DNA of 64,000 bases from Niebla homalea (GCA_019925105.1 JAHGAU010000012.1:434001-498000); one strand, 5' to 3'; counted from the first letter of the stretch, positions 9,083-20,097 are shown. A program made the numbers and translations. Notes: generated by a model from the sequence alone, not told the origin.

Positions 9083-11962
9083 ATGTCTTCTGCTGCTTCT
9101 GTAGTAGCTGTTGTTGTTGGTGGTGGTGGTGGTGTTGGTGGTGTGGTGATGGGATCTAGGATCCCGGTGAGGAGTGGGTCAAGTGTGCGGTACGGGACTG
9201 GCAACATGCAGTCCCTCAAGGCCGATTTGGGATCGAGGATCCCGGTGAAGCAGGGGTCGACACTGCGGTATGTCATGATCACCATCCTTCCCCCCCCCAG
9301 CAGCTTCCTCCATCCTCCTCTCTCTTCACCCCGTCGTCGACCTTGTTCCTCCTTCACCCCGTCGTCGACCTTGTTCCTCCTTCACCCCGACGTCGACCAT
9401 GTTCCTGCTTCACCCCGTCGTCGACCATGTTCCTCCTTCACCCCGTCGTCGACCATGTTCCTCCTTCACCCCGTCGTCGACGATGTTCCTGATACACATG
9501 CTGACCACGCTGTCCACTACACAGGCAGAGGACTATCAAGTCGCTCGTAAAGACCGCGGTGTTGTGTGACGGATCGTGGATCCGAGTGAGGGAGGGTACG
9601 AGGGTGCGGTATGTCATGATGATACTCCAGCAGCCAGTCTCAGCATACTTCCGCCTCCTCCCATCTCACCTGTCCCACGATGCTTGTAACATACCATGCT
9701 GACGGCTATGTGTCACACAGGTATGGGATCATTGAATCCAAGGCCGCGGGCGAGGGGTCGAGGATCCCGGTTATGAAGGGGTCGACAGTGCGGTATGTCA
9801 TGATTCCCTCCCACAGCTTCCCAGCAGCACATCGTCCCTCCCTCCTCTCCTATCCTCACCGTCGACGATGTTTCATGTGAGAATCAACGCTGACGATGTC
9901 GCTTTGCCTTCACAGATCGGGGGTTGTTGAACCCCGGCAGATCGCCACAGCTGCAACACCTGCTCAAGAACTACAGAGCAGGGTCAAGACGGCTTGCCCA
10001 GCCGTCTCAGCTGTCAGGAAGACGCTCGCAGCAGAGCGCATTGAGGCACGTAGGGTGCAGGTGGCGAAGAAGATGTGGTGGGCGCCGGCATTGAGTGAGT
10101 GATTTTCCCATGTTTTCCAATTTTTTCTTTTGGTTTTGCCACCTTGGTCACTGTCGTTGTTTCTTTTTTCCATGTTATGTCAAGAATTTTTCTCCTTTGT
10201 GTAATGAGATGTTTGTTCTTCTGCTTCATCATCACCTTCACCTTCATCCATCATCACCTTCATCCTCACCTTCTTCGTCATCTTCGTCATCTTCTTCATC
10301 AAGAGCTTCAACCGCAAGAATTTTTCTCTTTTGGTACAAGAATGTCATTGAGGTCATTGCCAGCACATTTGACATCGACAATTTCTTTTGAAAAGAATAA
10401 GACAACGCAGTACTGCAGGATTTCGCGGACCGCACTATGTTACTGTCATTGCAGAAGTTGATCCACACTTGCTGTCTCTATACAAACAACTATGTTGGCG
10501 CGTGCTGACGTTACGTTTCGTTACAGAGCCTGCGGCAAAGAGTGGCAAGTCAGTCGCCACAGTCAAGAAACCTGTTGCAGAGCGGGCATCAGCGCCTGCG
10601 ACAGAATGTGGCGACGACGACAGCATCACAGTCAAATCAGATGCAGCAGAATGTGATGAGGGCAGCGCCACAGACAACACAGATACCTCAGAACTGTCAT
10701 CAGAGTTCGAGGTACAAGGTGGCAAGTTCATCACAACTGTCAAGCTCAATGCCGCAGGGCGGACAACAATGCCGGACGCGGAGGTTGAATGGTGGGAGGG
10801 TTTGGATGAGGAGAGTCAGTGCTCCAACCAATTCACTGCCGTTACTCTTGCTGACGTATCTTGAATACAGAGTGGAGTGCTTCTGAAGAGCAGGCATGGG
10901 AGTGGAGGGGTGGGCGCCCACATAGGGAGCGCTGGGAGGAGGAGTTGGTGAATGGGCAAAAGGCTCCTGTTTACAGGTTTAGAGGCCTGGAGCCTTTTGG
11001 GAGAGGTGAGTGCATCTTCTGCAGTATGCTCTTGGTGTCTTGATGCTGACATGTCTTTCGTACAGGGGTGGCGGTGCGGCAGTGGTTGCGCACGCCTGCG
11101 GAAGAGGGCGGGTCTTCCGAGGCTGTGCAGGAGAGGAAGGGGAAGGGGAAGAGTGTACGCTTTGCGTACAATGAGGAGACGGGGGGTCCGGTGACTGACG
11201 CTCGTCCGAGTGTCAAGTATTATCAGGACTTGTGGCAGTCACCGGACGGGGAGGATAGTGACAAGGGGGAGGAGAGCTGGGCAGCGAAGGACTGCCAGTG
11301 TTACCAAGGTAGGTGTGGTTGTGATGTTGAGAAGTGGGAGTTGGAGATGAAGGAGAAGGCAGATGCAGAGTGGAGTTTGAAGGCGCTGTTGGTGGAGGAA
11401 GCGGTGGAGGAGGAGGAGGTGGTGGAGGAGGCAGTGGTGGAGGAGGAGGAGGAGGAGGAGGAGCAGGAGGGGGAGGAGGTGGTGGAGGAGGTGGAGAGGT
11501 TGAGCATCAACCAGTCCCGGCCAAGGGACGCCCTAGACGAGGTCTGGGGGTCCGCAATGGCCGGGAGGTTTGATGATGAGGAGAGTGATGACGGGGAGGA
11601 AGCAGGTGAGGTAAGTGCATCAGAGGTAAGTGCAGGAGAAGGGAGTGCAGGGGAGGGGGATGAAGGAGGGGGCAGCAAAAGCCACAGGATGGCTTAGACG
11701 AGGTCTTCGCATCTGAAATGGCTGGTAGGTTTGATGATGAGAGTGAAGATGAGGGTTATGCAGGGGAGGTGGATGGGGGAAGGGGGATGGACGAGAGGAA
11801 GGGGGTGGAGGAGAGGAAGGGGGTGGAGGAGAGGAAGGGGGTGGAGGAGAGGGACAGCAAAGGCCACAGGATGGCTTAGATGAAGTCTTTGCATCCGCAA
11901 TGGCCGGTAAGTTTGAGGATGAGAGTGATGATGAGGGGTTTTCAGAGATTGAGATGTTTTAG
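9083..11962 (+). CDS. unrecognised multi-exon gene with duplicated exons and acidic repeat tail
   Basis: I do not recognise this protein. A nine-exon model fits throughout: 9083-9267, 9525-9608, 9721-9792, 9916-10094, 10527-10814, 10871-11005, 11066-11610, 11676-11768 and 11858-11962, giving 561 aa in one consistent frame. Introns have GT donors, CTGAC branch points and AG acceptors. After a Gly/Val-rich start, a motif GSRIPV-x-x-GS-x-VR occurs four times, twice in exon 1 and once each at the ends of exons 2 and 3. Introns 1-3 all begin GTATGTCATGAT, so these exons look duplicated. The middle is rich in Trp, Arg and Glu (exon 6 has WEWRGGRPHRERWEEE). Exon 7 has a long Glu/Val tract. Exons 7, 8 and 9 each carry the unit RPQDGLDEVFAS-x-MAG-x-F with an acidic end. 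Intron 4 (432 nt) is long and might hide another exon. No signal peptide or membrane segment is evident. Existence as a gene is well supported; function is unknown. Confidence 0.7.
9327..9490. repeat. 28-bp minisatellite in intron 1
   Basis: About six head-to-tail copies of a 28-bp unit beginning CACCCCGTCGTCGACC and continuing TTGTTCCTCCTT, with starts at 9327, 9355, 9383, 9411, 9439 and 9467. Copies differ at only a few sites and the last is partial. The array lies wholly inside predicted intron 1 of the orphan gene. Its plus strand reads as an open frame, but that is a by-product of the repeat. Confidence 0.85.
10243..10310. repeat. TCATC/TTC simple-sequence tract in intron 4
   Basis: Imperfect CATCATCTTCATCCTCACC-like microsatellite within the 432-nt fourth intron of the orphan gene. 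On the minus strand it reads as poly-Asp/Glu, which is a composition artefact. Confidence 0.7.
11796..11849. repeat. 18-bp minisatellite in intron 8
   Basis: Three exact copies of AGGAAGGGGGTGGAGGAG, with starts at 11796, 11814 and 11832. The unit is a multiple of three, so the reading frame stays open across it if the intron is retained. Confidence 0.85.
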
Positions 11963-13764
11963 GGGGGGAGGAAGACCAACTGCCCCTGGTCTATAATGGG
12001 GGGCAGGCAATGGTTCCTGCGAGGGCCACTAACCAAGTAACTTGAAGACAGTTGTCAGAGCAAGGGGGTGGGCTCCCCGAGCTCATGCTGTCAGGCAAGT
12101 GGTGGTTGGTTTTTTTACAAAAAAAACGAGTCTTTGTGCTCACAAAAAAAGTTGAAAATGAAAAGGCCTCGAGCCCCAAAAAAAGTTGAAAATAAAAAAG
12201 GCATATGCCACCAAAAAAATTTGTTTTACAGGCGTTAGATTACTTTTGTTGGTTTTTTGCAGGCGTTCAAAAGTTTGGGAGGTTTTTTGCAGGCGTTTAT
12301 TGTATATTAGACACAACATTTGGGGGATCTGCTAACCGGGATTGACAGTGCGGGCAGCTGGAGGATCCACCCTTCCTTGGTGTTGCCTACCAGTCCCTGC
12401 TCTGCACCGGCAGCCCAGGGGCTGCTAAGGGGTCCTCGAGCAGCAACTACGAGAAATCACTCAGGTCAGTCATTTACCAGCTTCTTCAATTCACAAGCAA
12501 CCTATGCTGACCATATACCTTGCGAGGGCACGGACGGCTCCAGCTCAGTCCAGGTTGTATGGTGTGCTTTGTGCCTTTGGATGGAAGGAGCTTGGATGCA
12601 TGGGGGTTTGGATTGATGGGGGTTCGAAAGGCTGGGGCTTTGGTTTGCTGACGCTTTGGACTGATGGGATCTTGAGATAATGAGTGCTTTGAATTGCTGG
12701 GTTTCTCGACTTGAATAATTGGATGTTTGGACTGATGAGTCTTGAGCGTCATGAGTCTCTGGGTTGATGAGGCTTTGGATTGATGAGTGCAGCTCACCAA
12801 ATCAAGCAGCAACTTATGGTGGAGGATACTGAGGTACCCAATGGACGGGCTGGAGGATAGGATCTATGCTATGGGTTGTCATTACAGTATGTGCAAACGA
12901 CGGTCAAGCATTACATCTTACAGCATCTGAAATACAATCGAGATCTTACCCTCACCATCCTCACATTTTCCTTCAAAATGCACGAGCTTTGCTTACGTCA
13001 CCCATTGCCATTCCTCTCAATCCAACCAAAGATGAAGCATTCCCAAGATGTCGCAGCCACGCTCCGGACGGGAGGTTGCTGAGCTATCCAGACTTTCCGC
13101 TTCTACATGCTCTTCCAGTCTGCATGCTGGCCCACCCTTATTCGTCAATCGTTCGTGATTGCACCCTATCAGGACTGGAGATTTTGAGGAGCAATAAGAT
13201 AATTGTAGTACTATGTCTTTCGGACTATTCTTGGTGCTCGACCTGCCCCTACCCTTCTTGAAGAAGTTTCTTCTTAATCAACCAAGTCTCCAATGCGTCC
13301 GCGTTTCACAAGGAATTGACATACTAGACCGCACTGGACAAGCGATCGTCTAGATAAGTGCCTCCGTCAACCCAATATCCCAACCAATCACGAGGCAGAG
13401 CTGGCTCAACCTGCCGGGAACGAATCGCCAACTTGCGGCCGTCGGTAAGACAGGCGAGCGATATTGCATTATGTCATCTCTTAGGTGCTCTTTGCTAGTC
13501 AGGGGTGGCTTTGATCTTGCAGATTCAAGCATTACAACGCTTTCCTATAAATTCAGATCCCAACTGCATGTCCTGGCGAGTATGACTTGACGTGATCTAC
13601 CAAGAACGTTAGGGGGCCGTTGGGATTGACACGTTATCGTTAGCGCAGGGGTGAGCGTTTTCTTGGCATTCAGCCCTACATCAGACGCGTCCAAAAATAA
13701 TAAACCGAAATGCATATTACAAGACTTCCTCTTGTCAAGGTGCTGCAGGTAAAGCACTGCTGCC
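11963..13764. other. gene-poor spacer with low-complexity repeats
   Basis: No gene can be supported. An A-rich unit CAAAAAAAGTTGAAAAT occurs twice (about 12143 and 12177). A unit near GGTTTTTTGCAGGCGTT occurs at about 12252 and 12279, with a variant at about 12226. A further degenerate array lies at 12580-12795. The last few hundred bases must include the NIC96 promoter. Confidence 0.5.
12580..12795. repeat. degenerate short tandem repeats, CTTTGGAyTGATGrG type
   Basis: At least five variants of CTTTGGACTGATGAG spaced irregularly by about 20-40 bp. On the minus strand a 108-codon open frame crosses the array and shows recurring THQSK-like peptides. This is most simply the repeat being read through, and I do not call a gene. 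Confidence 0.45.
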
Positions 13765-16700
13765 ATGTCCTCACTATTTGGGACGCCGGCGAAGACTCAG
13801 GCTCCTAGTCTGTTTTCGAACCTTCCATCCTCTGCGCCTGCGCCGAACAGTAGTATCTTTGGCAACGCCCCGACTGCATCCCCTGCAGCAACGGCCGGTG
13901 GAGGTCTGTTTGGCAGCACGCCAGCTCCGTCAAACCAACAAGCTTCTTCATTATTCTCGAATCTAGGACAGCAAGGACAGCAGTCACAGCAATCAAAAGC
14001 AAACCCTTTTCCCAGCTTGTTCGGCAGCACTTCACAGCCACAGCAGCAGGGCTCGGCCCCAACAGGAGGTAATATCTTTGCTCCAGCTGCCTCTCAGCCT
14101 GCACCAGGAGCCAGTATCTTTGGCAACACTGCCGGCAATCAGGGTCCTGGAGCGTCCATCTTTGCCAATGCGCCGCTGCAGCAGCAACAGCAGCAAGGGC
14201 AAGGGCAAGGGCAAGGACAGGGTCTTGGACAAAGCCAACAACAAAATGCATCTCTCGGACCGGTAGCATCCAAAGGTCCTCAGCCCGGGTACTTCGACAG
14301 CTTATTAGAAAAGAGTCGGAAGAGAACGCGCGATGCTGATGGCGGTCCTGGCTTTCAGGACTTGCCTGGCTTGCAGCTGGGGCTTGGGGACATCTCGAAG
14401 CGAGTGCGGGAGCTTGGAGGTACAGGAACGCCATCTAAGAATGGAGAAGTTGGGGCAGACAGTAGAGCGTAATCGACCTTGCTATTCTGTACTAATATGT
14501 GCTGACTGCCCGTTTCAGACACTACCTCCTTGCTGCCTCGGGTGTCAACTTAGGTGCAACCCGCCGCGACCTGGACTCCTTTGCCAATCAGCCTGCCGGC
14601 AATGCTACCCTAGCACAGGCACCGGACTGGGACCCAGATACGCACAAGTATGTCGAGCAGCTGCAGCAACGTCAGACAGCGAGGATGGTTCAGGAAGGAT
14701 TGGAGCAGGCACAAAAGAGGTTCGATGCTTTCCTCGAGGAGCATGTCGATATCAATTGGGATCTGCAGCGGAAGCGAATCTACCAGCATTTTGGATTGAC
14801 GTCCCGGGACGAAGATGAAGAAGATGATCTCGCAACGCCTTACGGCAAGGGAAGCTTTGGCCATTCTGTGAGGAGGAGCAAACTTGGCAAAAATCAGTCC
14901 CCCAGTAAATCCACCATGAATAGGAGCATCTTTGGCCAGTCTGGTCTTCAGAAGTCAGTCATCGGCTCACCCGGGGCCGGTTCGGGCAATGCTACACTCT
15001 TTGCGGACGTCTCAGAGAGAAATGGGATCACTGCACAAAATCCTGATGATCGCTACCTACGTGACAAGCAGCGCAGATATGCCGAGAAGGTGCAGGCTTT
15101 GAACCAGGTGAGATTGAGACGAGCGAGGATCCGAGACGGGACACGACAGCAGCAGCCGTCGTATCCGATTTTGCAAGAATTCTTGAGCCTTGAGGATCAG
15201 CCGGGAGGCGACACTCCGAAGCAGATTGCTGATGCTTATAAAGCATTGATGCAAATAGCCAAAGAAGGAGCAGCCCAAGAGAGGCAGTACGCAGATGATT
15301 ATCTGGACGAAATGCCCAACTCCGCACGCTCGATCCGGATACGAAAGCAGATTATCAATGGCTCACGACAGTCGCTTGAGAAAACGTTCTTCGAGCAGCT
15401 GGAGAGTCTTGTGACAAGGAATCCTAAGGAAGCCAACATTGGGGGCGTACCCACATCACTCAGCAAAGTGAGAGCATATGTCCGTATACGAGCAGTAAGA
15501 AAGGATCTGGCCCCCGATAATCTCGAGCTAGCCATGCTGGGCGAGGATTACTGCTGGGCGCTAGTATTTTACCTTCTGAGGACCGGCCTGGTAAATGAAG
15601 CAGCCGGCTATGTAGTGGAGCACGCAGCACACTTCAGGACAATCGATCGAAACATCGTCACTTTTCTGACCGCATATGCCAAGAATCCGGAGAGAAGGCT
15701 GGATGGCAGGGTGCAGCGAGACTGTAACAACATCTACTCTGCAATGACCAAGATCGCTCCCGGGGATTCTGTGGACCCATATCGGGTGGCATGCTACAAG
15801 GTCATTGGCCGATGTGAGCTTGGCAAGAGAAGTCTTGACCATGTTAGTCGCGGTGTGGACGACTGGATATGGCTGCAATTCAACCTCGCTCGAGAGGTCA
15901 ACCGTGCTGAGGAGAGCGCAGGTGATGTCTTTGGGCTGGAGGAGGTGCGCGAAACGATCAGTGAAATAGGTCAACGGCATTTCGCCAAGGGTGCCGAGGG
16001 ATTGGGCGGCTTTGGCACTTTCTTCCATCTGCAAGTCCTGGGTGGCTTGTTCGAGCAGGCTGTCTCATACTTGTACTCTTATTCGTATACCGCAGCCGTG
16101 CATTTTGCCATCGGCCTCGCCTACTACGGCTTGCTTCGGGTGTCCGACTTTAATGTATCAGAAACAGAGCTGCGTATGTAATCCCTAACTCAAATTGCAA
16201 GATACCCACTGACAATTGCCAATTAGTTACATACGATACTAAGGAACTACCGCAGCTCAGCTTCGGACGAATGATAGGATATTATACGCGCGACTTCCGA
16301 GCCAGCAATGTCGAGGGCGCGGTGGACTATCTCGCCCTTCTATGCCTCAATTCTGATCTTACCGGTCAACTTGGCAAATCTCAGGCGGCTCTTTGTCACG
16401 AGGCCCTAAGAGAGCTAGTCCTCGAGACCCGGGAGTTTGCTCGCTTACTTGGGGACATACGCTCGGACGGCGTAAGACTCAAAGGTGCAATAGAAGACCG
16501 TCTTGAGATCCTCAGCATCGACAACCAAGAAGACTTACTCAAGATGGTCACCATCCAGGCTGCCAGCGTCGCCGATGACAATGGGCGCATTACCGATGCG
16601 GTCCTGTTGTATCATCTATCCGAAGACTACGACAATGTCATCAACATCTTGAACCGCGCTCTTTCAGAAGCCATCTCTGTCGACATCGGCACAGAGCCAC

Positions 16701-17293
16701 CACGGTTAGAGCCCTTGAAACCAAGGGGCGCGCTTCAGGCACAGCAATCAAATCAAAACCCTGCTTACAACGCCACCAGTAGTCTCAGTCTGACATCTGT
16801 CGATGATCCTGTAGAATTGGCCGCGAACATGATGCATCTCTACGCGAGCAATGCGATGTACTTCTCCAAGATCCGACCTGTCAATCGTGAAGCTTGCGAT
16901 ATCCTACTACAGGCGTGTCATGCCCGGACGAAAGTGGTGGCTGGTGCATGGCCTGAAGCATACGAACTGATCGGTCGACTTCACCTCCTACCACTCCAAG
17001 CCAAGGGCCACATCCCCACTATCCGCGCTGCAGCTACGGCATTCAATACCATGCCAACCCCCATATCTCGTAATGTCGGGCCTTTATTGCTATGGACCAT
17101 CACCTGCATCGGCCGCGAAAGGGAGCGGCTTGCCCAGAGGACATTTGAAGGCGGCACCACTAGGGCATTGAGCGAGGAATTGCTAGGTGCCGCAAAGGAT
17201 CTGATGGTTTTCGCAGGACTTGTGAAGTACAGATTAGGTGAGAGAGTGTGGGAGGCTGTTTGTGGTGTTGCTGGGGAAGCTGGGGCGTATTGA
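13765..17293 (+). CDS. NIC96: nucleoporin Nic96 (Nup93 family)
   Basis: Linker nucleoporin of the inner ring of the nuclear pore complex, which anchors the Nsp1 subcomplex and contacts Nup188/Nup192. Exons 13765-14468, 14519-16173 and 16227-17293 encode 1141 aa. The two introns (50 and 53 nt) have good donors and CTGAC branch points. Residues 1 to about 170 are low complexity with several LFG, IFG and LFS motifs and a Gln/Gly tract. Then comes the conserved YFDSLLEKSRKR helix. From about residue 330 the all-helical Nic96 domain runs to the C-terminus (for example NINWDLQ-like IYQHFGL, EDYCWALVFYLLR, FHLQVLGGLFEQAVSYLY, HFAIGLAYYGLLR). The length exceeds yeast Nic96 mainly because of the FG-like head. 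The family assignment is firm. Confidence 0.93.
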
Positions 17294-18550
17294 CGAGGTA
17301 TTGATGGGCAATGAGGTGGGTGCTTGCATGTTGGCAATCCTCCGCCAGCCACGTTACACTACTGGAAACAAAAACATTCAAACGTTTCACTCGATTTTGG
17401 AAATTTCCGTGTTCGTTTACTTGATATCACATCAAGTCTGTCCATCTGTTGCTCTTTTACACAATGATTTGCGAGACGCTCGCACGATTTTTGCTTATCC
17501 TTCATCACCCACCGGATTTTTTCCCATTGTCAAATGCACTCCAGAAATGTGCATGGAAGACCCAAGCATTGGCATTCCAGCGACGAAGGACACATCTAAG
17601 GCATAACCCCCCCTACGCTTCACTCGTCAAGTCCTCGTCTATATCAAGGGCCGTCTACCCATTAAGCCAAAAGCCTTATGGCACATACGCTCCCTCTCTT
17701 CTTTTTCTGCCATCCTAATCCAATCCATCTCACCTCTCCCCAATTCATCCCATACGAACATCCCCCTCCCTCCTTTGCCCCATCCCCCTGCTCCCTCCTC
17801 CCCCAACCAAAAAAAGAATATATCATGCATGACCGACCATGATCCACCCAACCCCCCCCCCCCAACTCCTCCACCTGCTCCTCTCCCTCACCCTCCCCGC
17901 TGCTCCCAAACCCAAACCAGATGGGCTCCGTGCATAGACTTGCCACACTCGTACACGGGGACTCTAATTTGATGTCTGACCCATGTTTTCCGGAGATCGA
18001 GAATTTGGGGGGGCAGTGATAGGTGGCTGTACAAAGATTCCCTTCCCAATTTTTTTAAAAGCGTATTGGACCGAATGGAAGTAGCAATCATAGGTAATAA
18101 AATTTCCCGGAAAGACTTTGGCAGGATCCGGATGGGTGAGGAACTTGTGGAATAAGAATGGAAATCGTTGATGATTAGAGAGGTGTGTCTTGGGCAGTTG
18201 GGGGTAAGCATTGGTTGAGATGGACTGAGTATCGGGGGGGTTTGGCATTTCGGGGGCAGAGGGAAGGGGGGTTCTTGTGCTCAGCGTATTTTGAACGATG
18301 TGATATACCATGTAACACTTGGCTAAAGCAAGATATCTCTGGGTGGGGGGGTGGACCAGCCGAGTATTCAATCACAGAGACGAGCATCGAAATCACAAGC
18401 CGCTTGAAACACGATTGCTCTGAATCAGGTGATGATTCAATATGCGAGGAGGATTTGCCACCTCAGAGCAGGAGTGCAATGCAGCAATTGCAAGGTCTGA
18501 TAAAGTTCAATTCAATTCTACCTTAATCATTTACGGAGCGTCCCAGCGAA
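17294..18550. other. convergent intergenic region, C-rich then G-rich
   Basis: Lies between the 3' ends of NIC96 (plus) and Lunapark (minus). No gene is recognised. From about 17690 to 17910 the plus strand is strongly C-rich, with runs up to 13 C. From about 18220 to 18360 it is G-rich with several runs of 6-7 G. Confidence 0.5.
17690..17910. repeat. polypyrimidine / C-rich low-complexity tract
   Basis: Over 200 bp dominated by C and T with a 13-C run near 17850. The minus strand therefore carries many G-runs that could fold as G-quadruplexes. This is a composition feature and not a gene. Confidence 0.7.
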
Positions 18551-19824
18551 CTATTCTGTACCGCCTCTTCTGTTCTTACTTCTTTGCCTCGTGGATCGCC
18601 TTCGTGGAGTTTCGGCCTCTACTGGAGGCTTGGTGGACTCCTCTTGTGAGGAGTACTGGGTCACATCACTTTCATCGTCCTCAGCTTCATCCTCTTCCGA
18701 ATCCCTCACTGCTTTCCCTACCTTTGAAGAAGTTCCCGAAGGCTCTTTGGTTACTGGTGCTTCATTCTTAATGCTCTCGACGATTTTCTTCACCTCGTTT
18801 TCCTCCCCATTCATGGTCCCACATCCCGCGCACTTCCACCTCCCTAAGTCTTCTATACGCTTAATCCCTGGTGGTGCTTGCCCATTCACCAAGCGGCAGC
18901 TCTTGCATATCAAGGCCAGCCGTTTTCCAGGCAGTGACTCATCTTCTCCGAGCAGGACGTCCATCAATCTATCGTACCAGCGTGGTCCTTCGTTGACCTG
19001 GGCGTATTGTGGAGGAGCAGGAAAGGCATTAGGCGCGAAGTCAGCGCCTGGCGATGGGGGTGATACTGGCCTTTGGGATTGCGGAGACGGCATCTGCCGC
19101 GGCATCGGATTTTGTGGGCTCCCCTGTAGAGACGGAGGCTGCGGTCGGCCTTGAATATTGGCTGTTGGCGGCGGCATGATGCCTGTTCTTGGGCCCATTT
19201 GTTGCCCTCCTTGGGCATGTTGGAGAGTGCCCTTCCCGTTGGTCTTTGGTCCCGCATCTCCTTTCGACTTGGGCTTTGGGGTGGGAGTTCCACCGTACTT
19301 TTTGAGCAATTCTGCTGTACTGTCGTATTTGGTAGCTGCCTTAAGTTTCTGGATGGTCTTGCTCCTTTGCTTCTCCTGCTCTTCCAGTTGCGTCTGGACT
19401 GACGATATACGGTAGTCGTAGTAGGTGATAAGCGCTAGGCGTACGGCATAGATCCTGTGAGGATAAGCATGCTTGTGAGGTGCATGTCGTTGACTGTTCC
19501 TATGAGAGACTCACACGCCAGGTCCAACGGCAACTCCAGTGTACTCTGCGGGTCCCCACCTCCGCCATCCGACGACCAGCACCAGAATGACTAAACAAAG
19601 TAGATAGGCGAAGCCTGCGTAGAGTGTCCACAAAACGTTCAGGCGTCTTGATCGTTGACGAAGGCTATCCAACCTGCTGGTAGTCTTGGAAATCTTGGTT
19701 GAGAGCGTTGACAGCGCTTTCTCGAATGAAGCCGGAGAGGTGTCGTTGGCCTTTGATCATTTTAGTTCCAATCTCTGCGTGGAACTGCTGCCGCTCTTAC
19801 CTTCCAAGGCCAAAAGGATACCAT
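18551..19824 (-). CDS. LNP1: Lunapark-family ER three-way-junction protein
   Basis: Stabilises three-way junctions of the tubular ER, acting with atlastin/Sey1 and reticulons. Exons 19824-19801, 19750-19515 and 19454-18551 give 387 aa. The first coding exon is only eight codons (MVSFWPWK), the conserved family start. Two hydrophobic segments follow at about residues 46-69 and 82-100, then a coiled stretch (LEEQEKQRSKTIQKL), a Pro/Gln-rich linker, and the Lunapark zinc ribbon at about 270-297 (CKSC ... CAGC). The C-terminus is acidic then basic (RRRSTRQRSKNRR). Intron 1 ends in AAAG, supported by the exact restoration of the family sequence WPWK-ANDTSPASFEKALS. It forms a divergent pair with the golgin gene, 273 bp apart. 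Confidence 0.92.
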
Positions 19825-20097
19825 CCTATAGAGAACCTGCGCAAGCCGTGAAAGGCTACGCGACTGTAAAGTCACCGCATCTATGTATCATAAGCGTTAT
19901 ATTGCGGACGTTAGACATCCAGGAACGAAAAGGCTGATCCACCAGCGGAGATATTTCCGCCCTCATTCTACCATGACTCTGGTTCCTTCGGCTGAATGTG
20001 TTCAAACAACTTCAAGGCGTTTCCTCATGACTGCGGCGCCATGATACGAGGGTAAGGGAAGCTCGTTCTGTAATCGTTAGATCAATGACTTCCCATC
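19825..20097. promoter_or_regulatory. divergent promoter, Lunapark / golgin
   Basis: The 273 bp between two start codons on opposite strands. By position it holds both promoters. No specific element is identified. Confidence 0.45.

Noticed and set aside
9073..9357. Minus-strand frame with poly-Pro/Thr opposite the orphan gene
   Set aside because: Composition shadow of the Gly-rich exon and the intronic repeat.
11301..11678. Minus-strand poly-Ser frame and plus-strand poly-Gly frame near 11.3-11.6 kb
   Set aside because: Both are alternate frames of the GAG/GTG-rich exon 7. Only the acidic frame joins consistently with the flanking exons.
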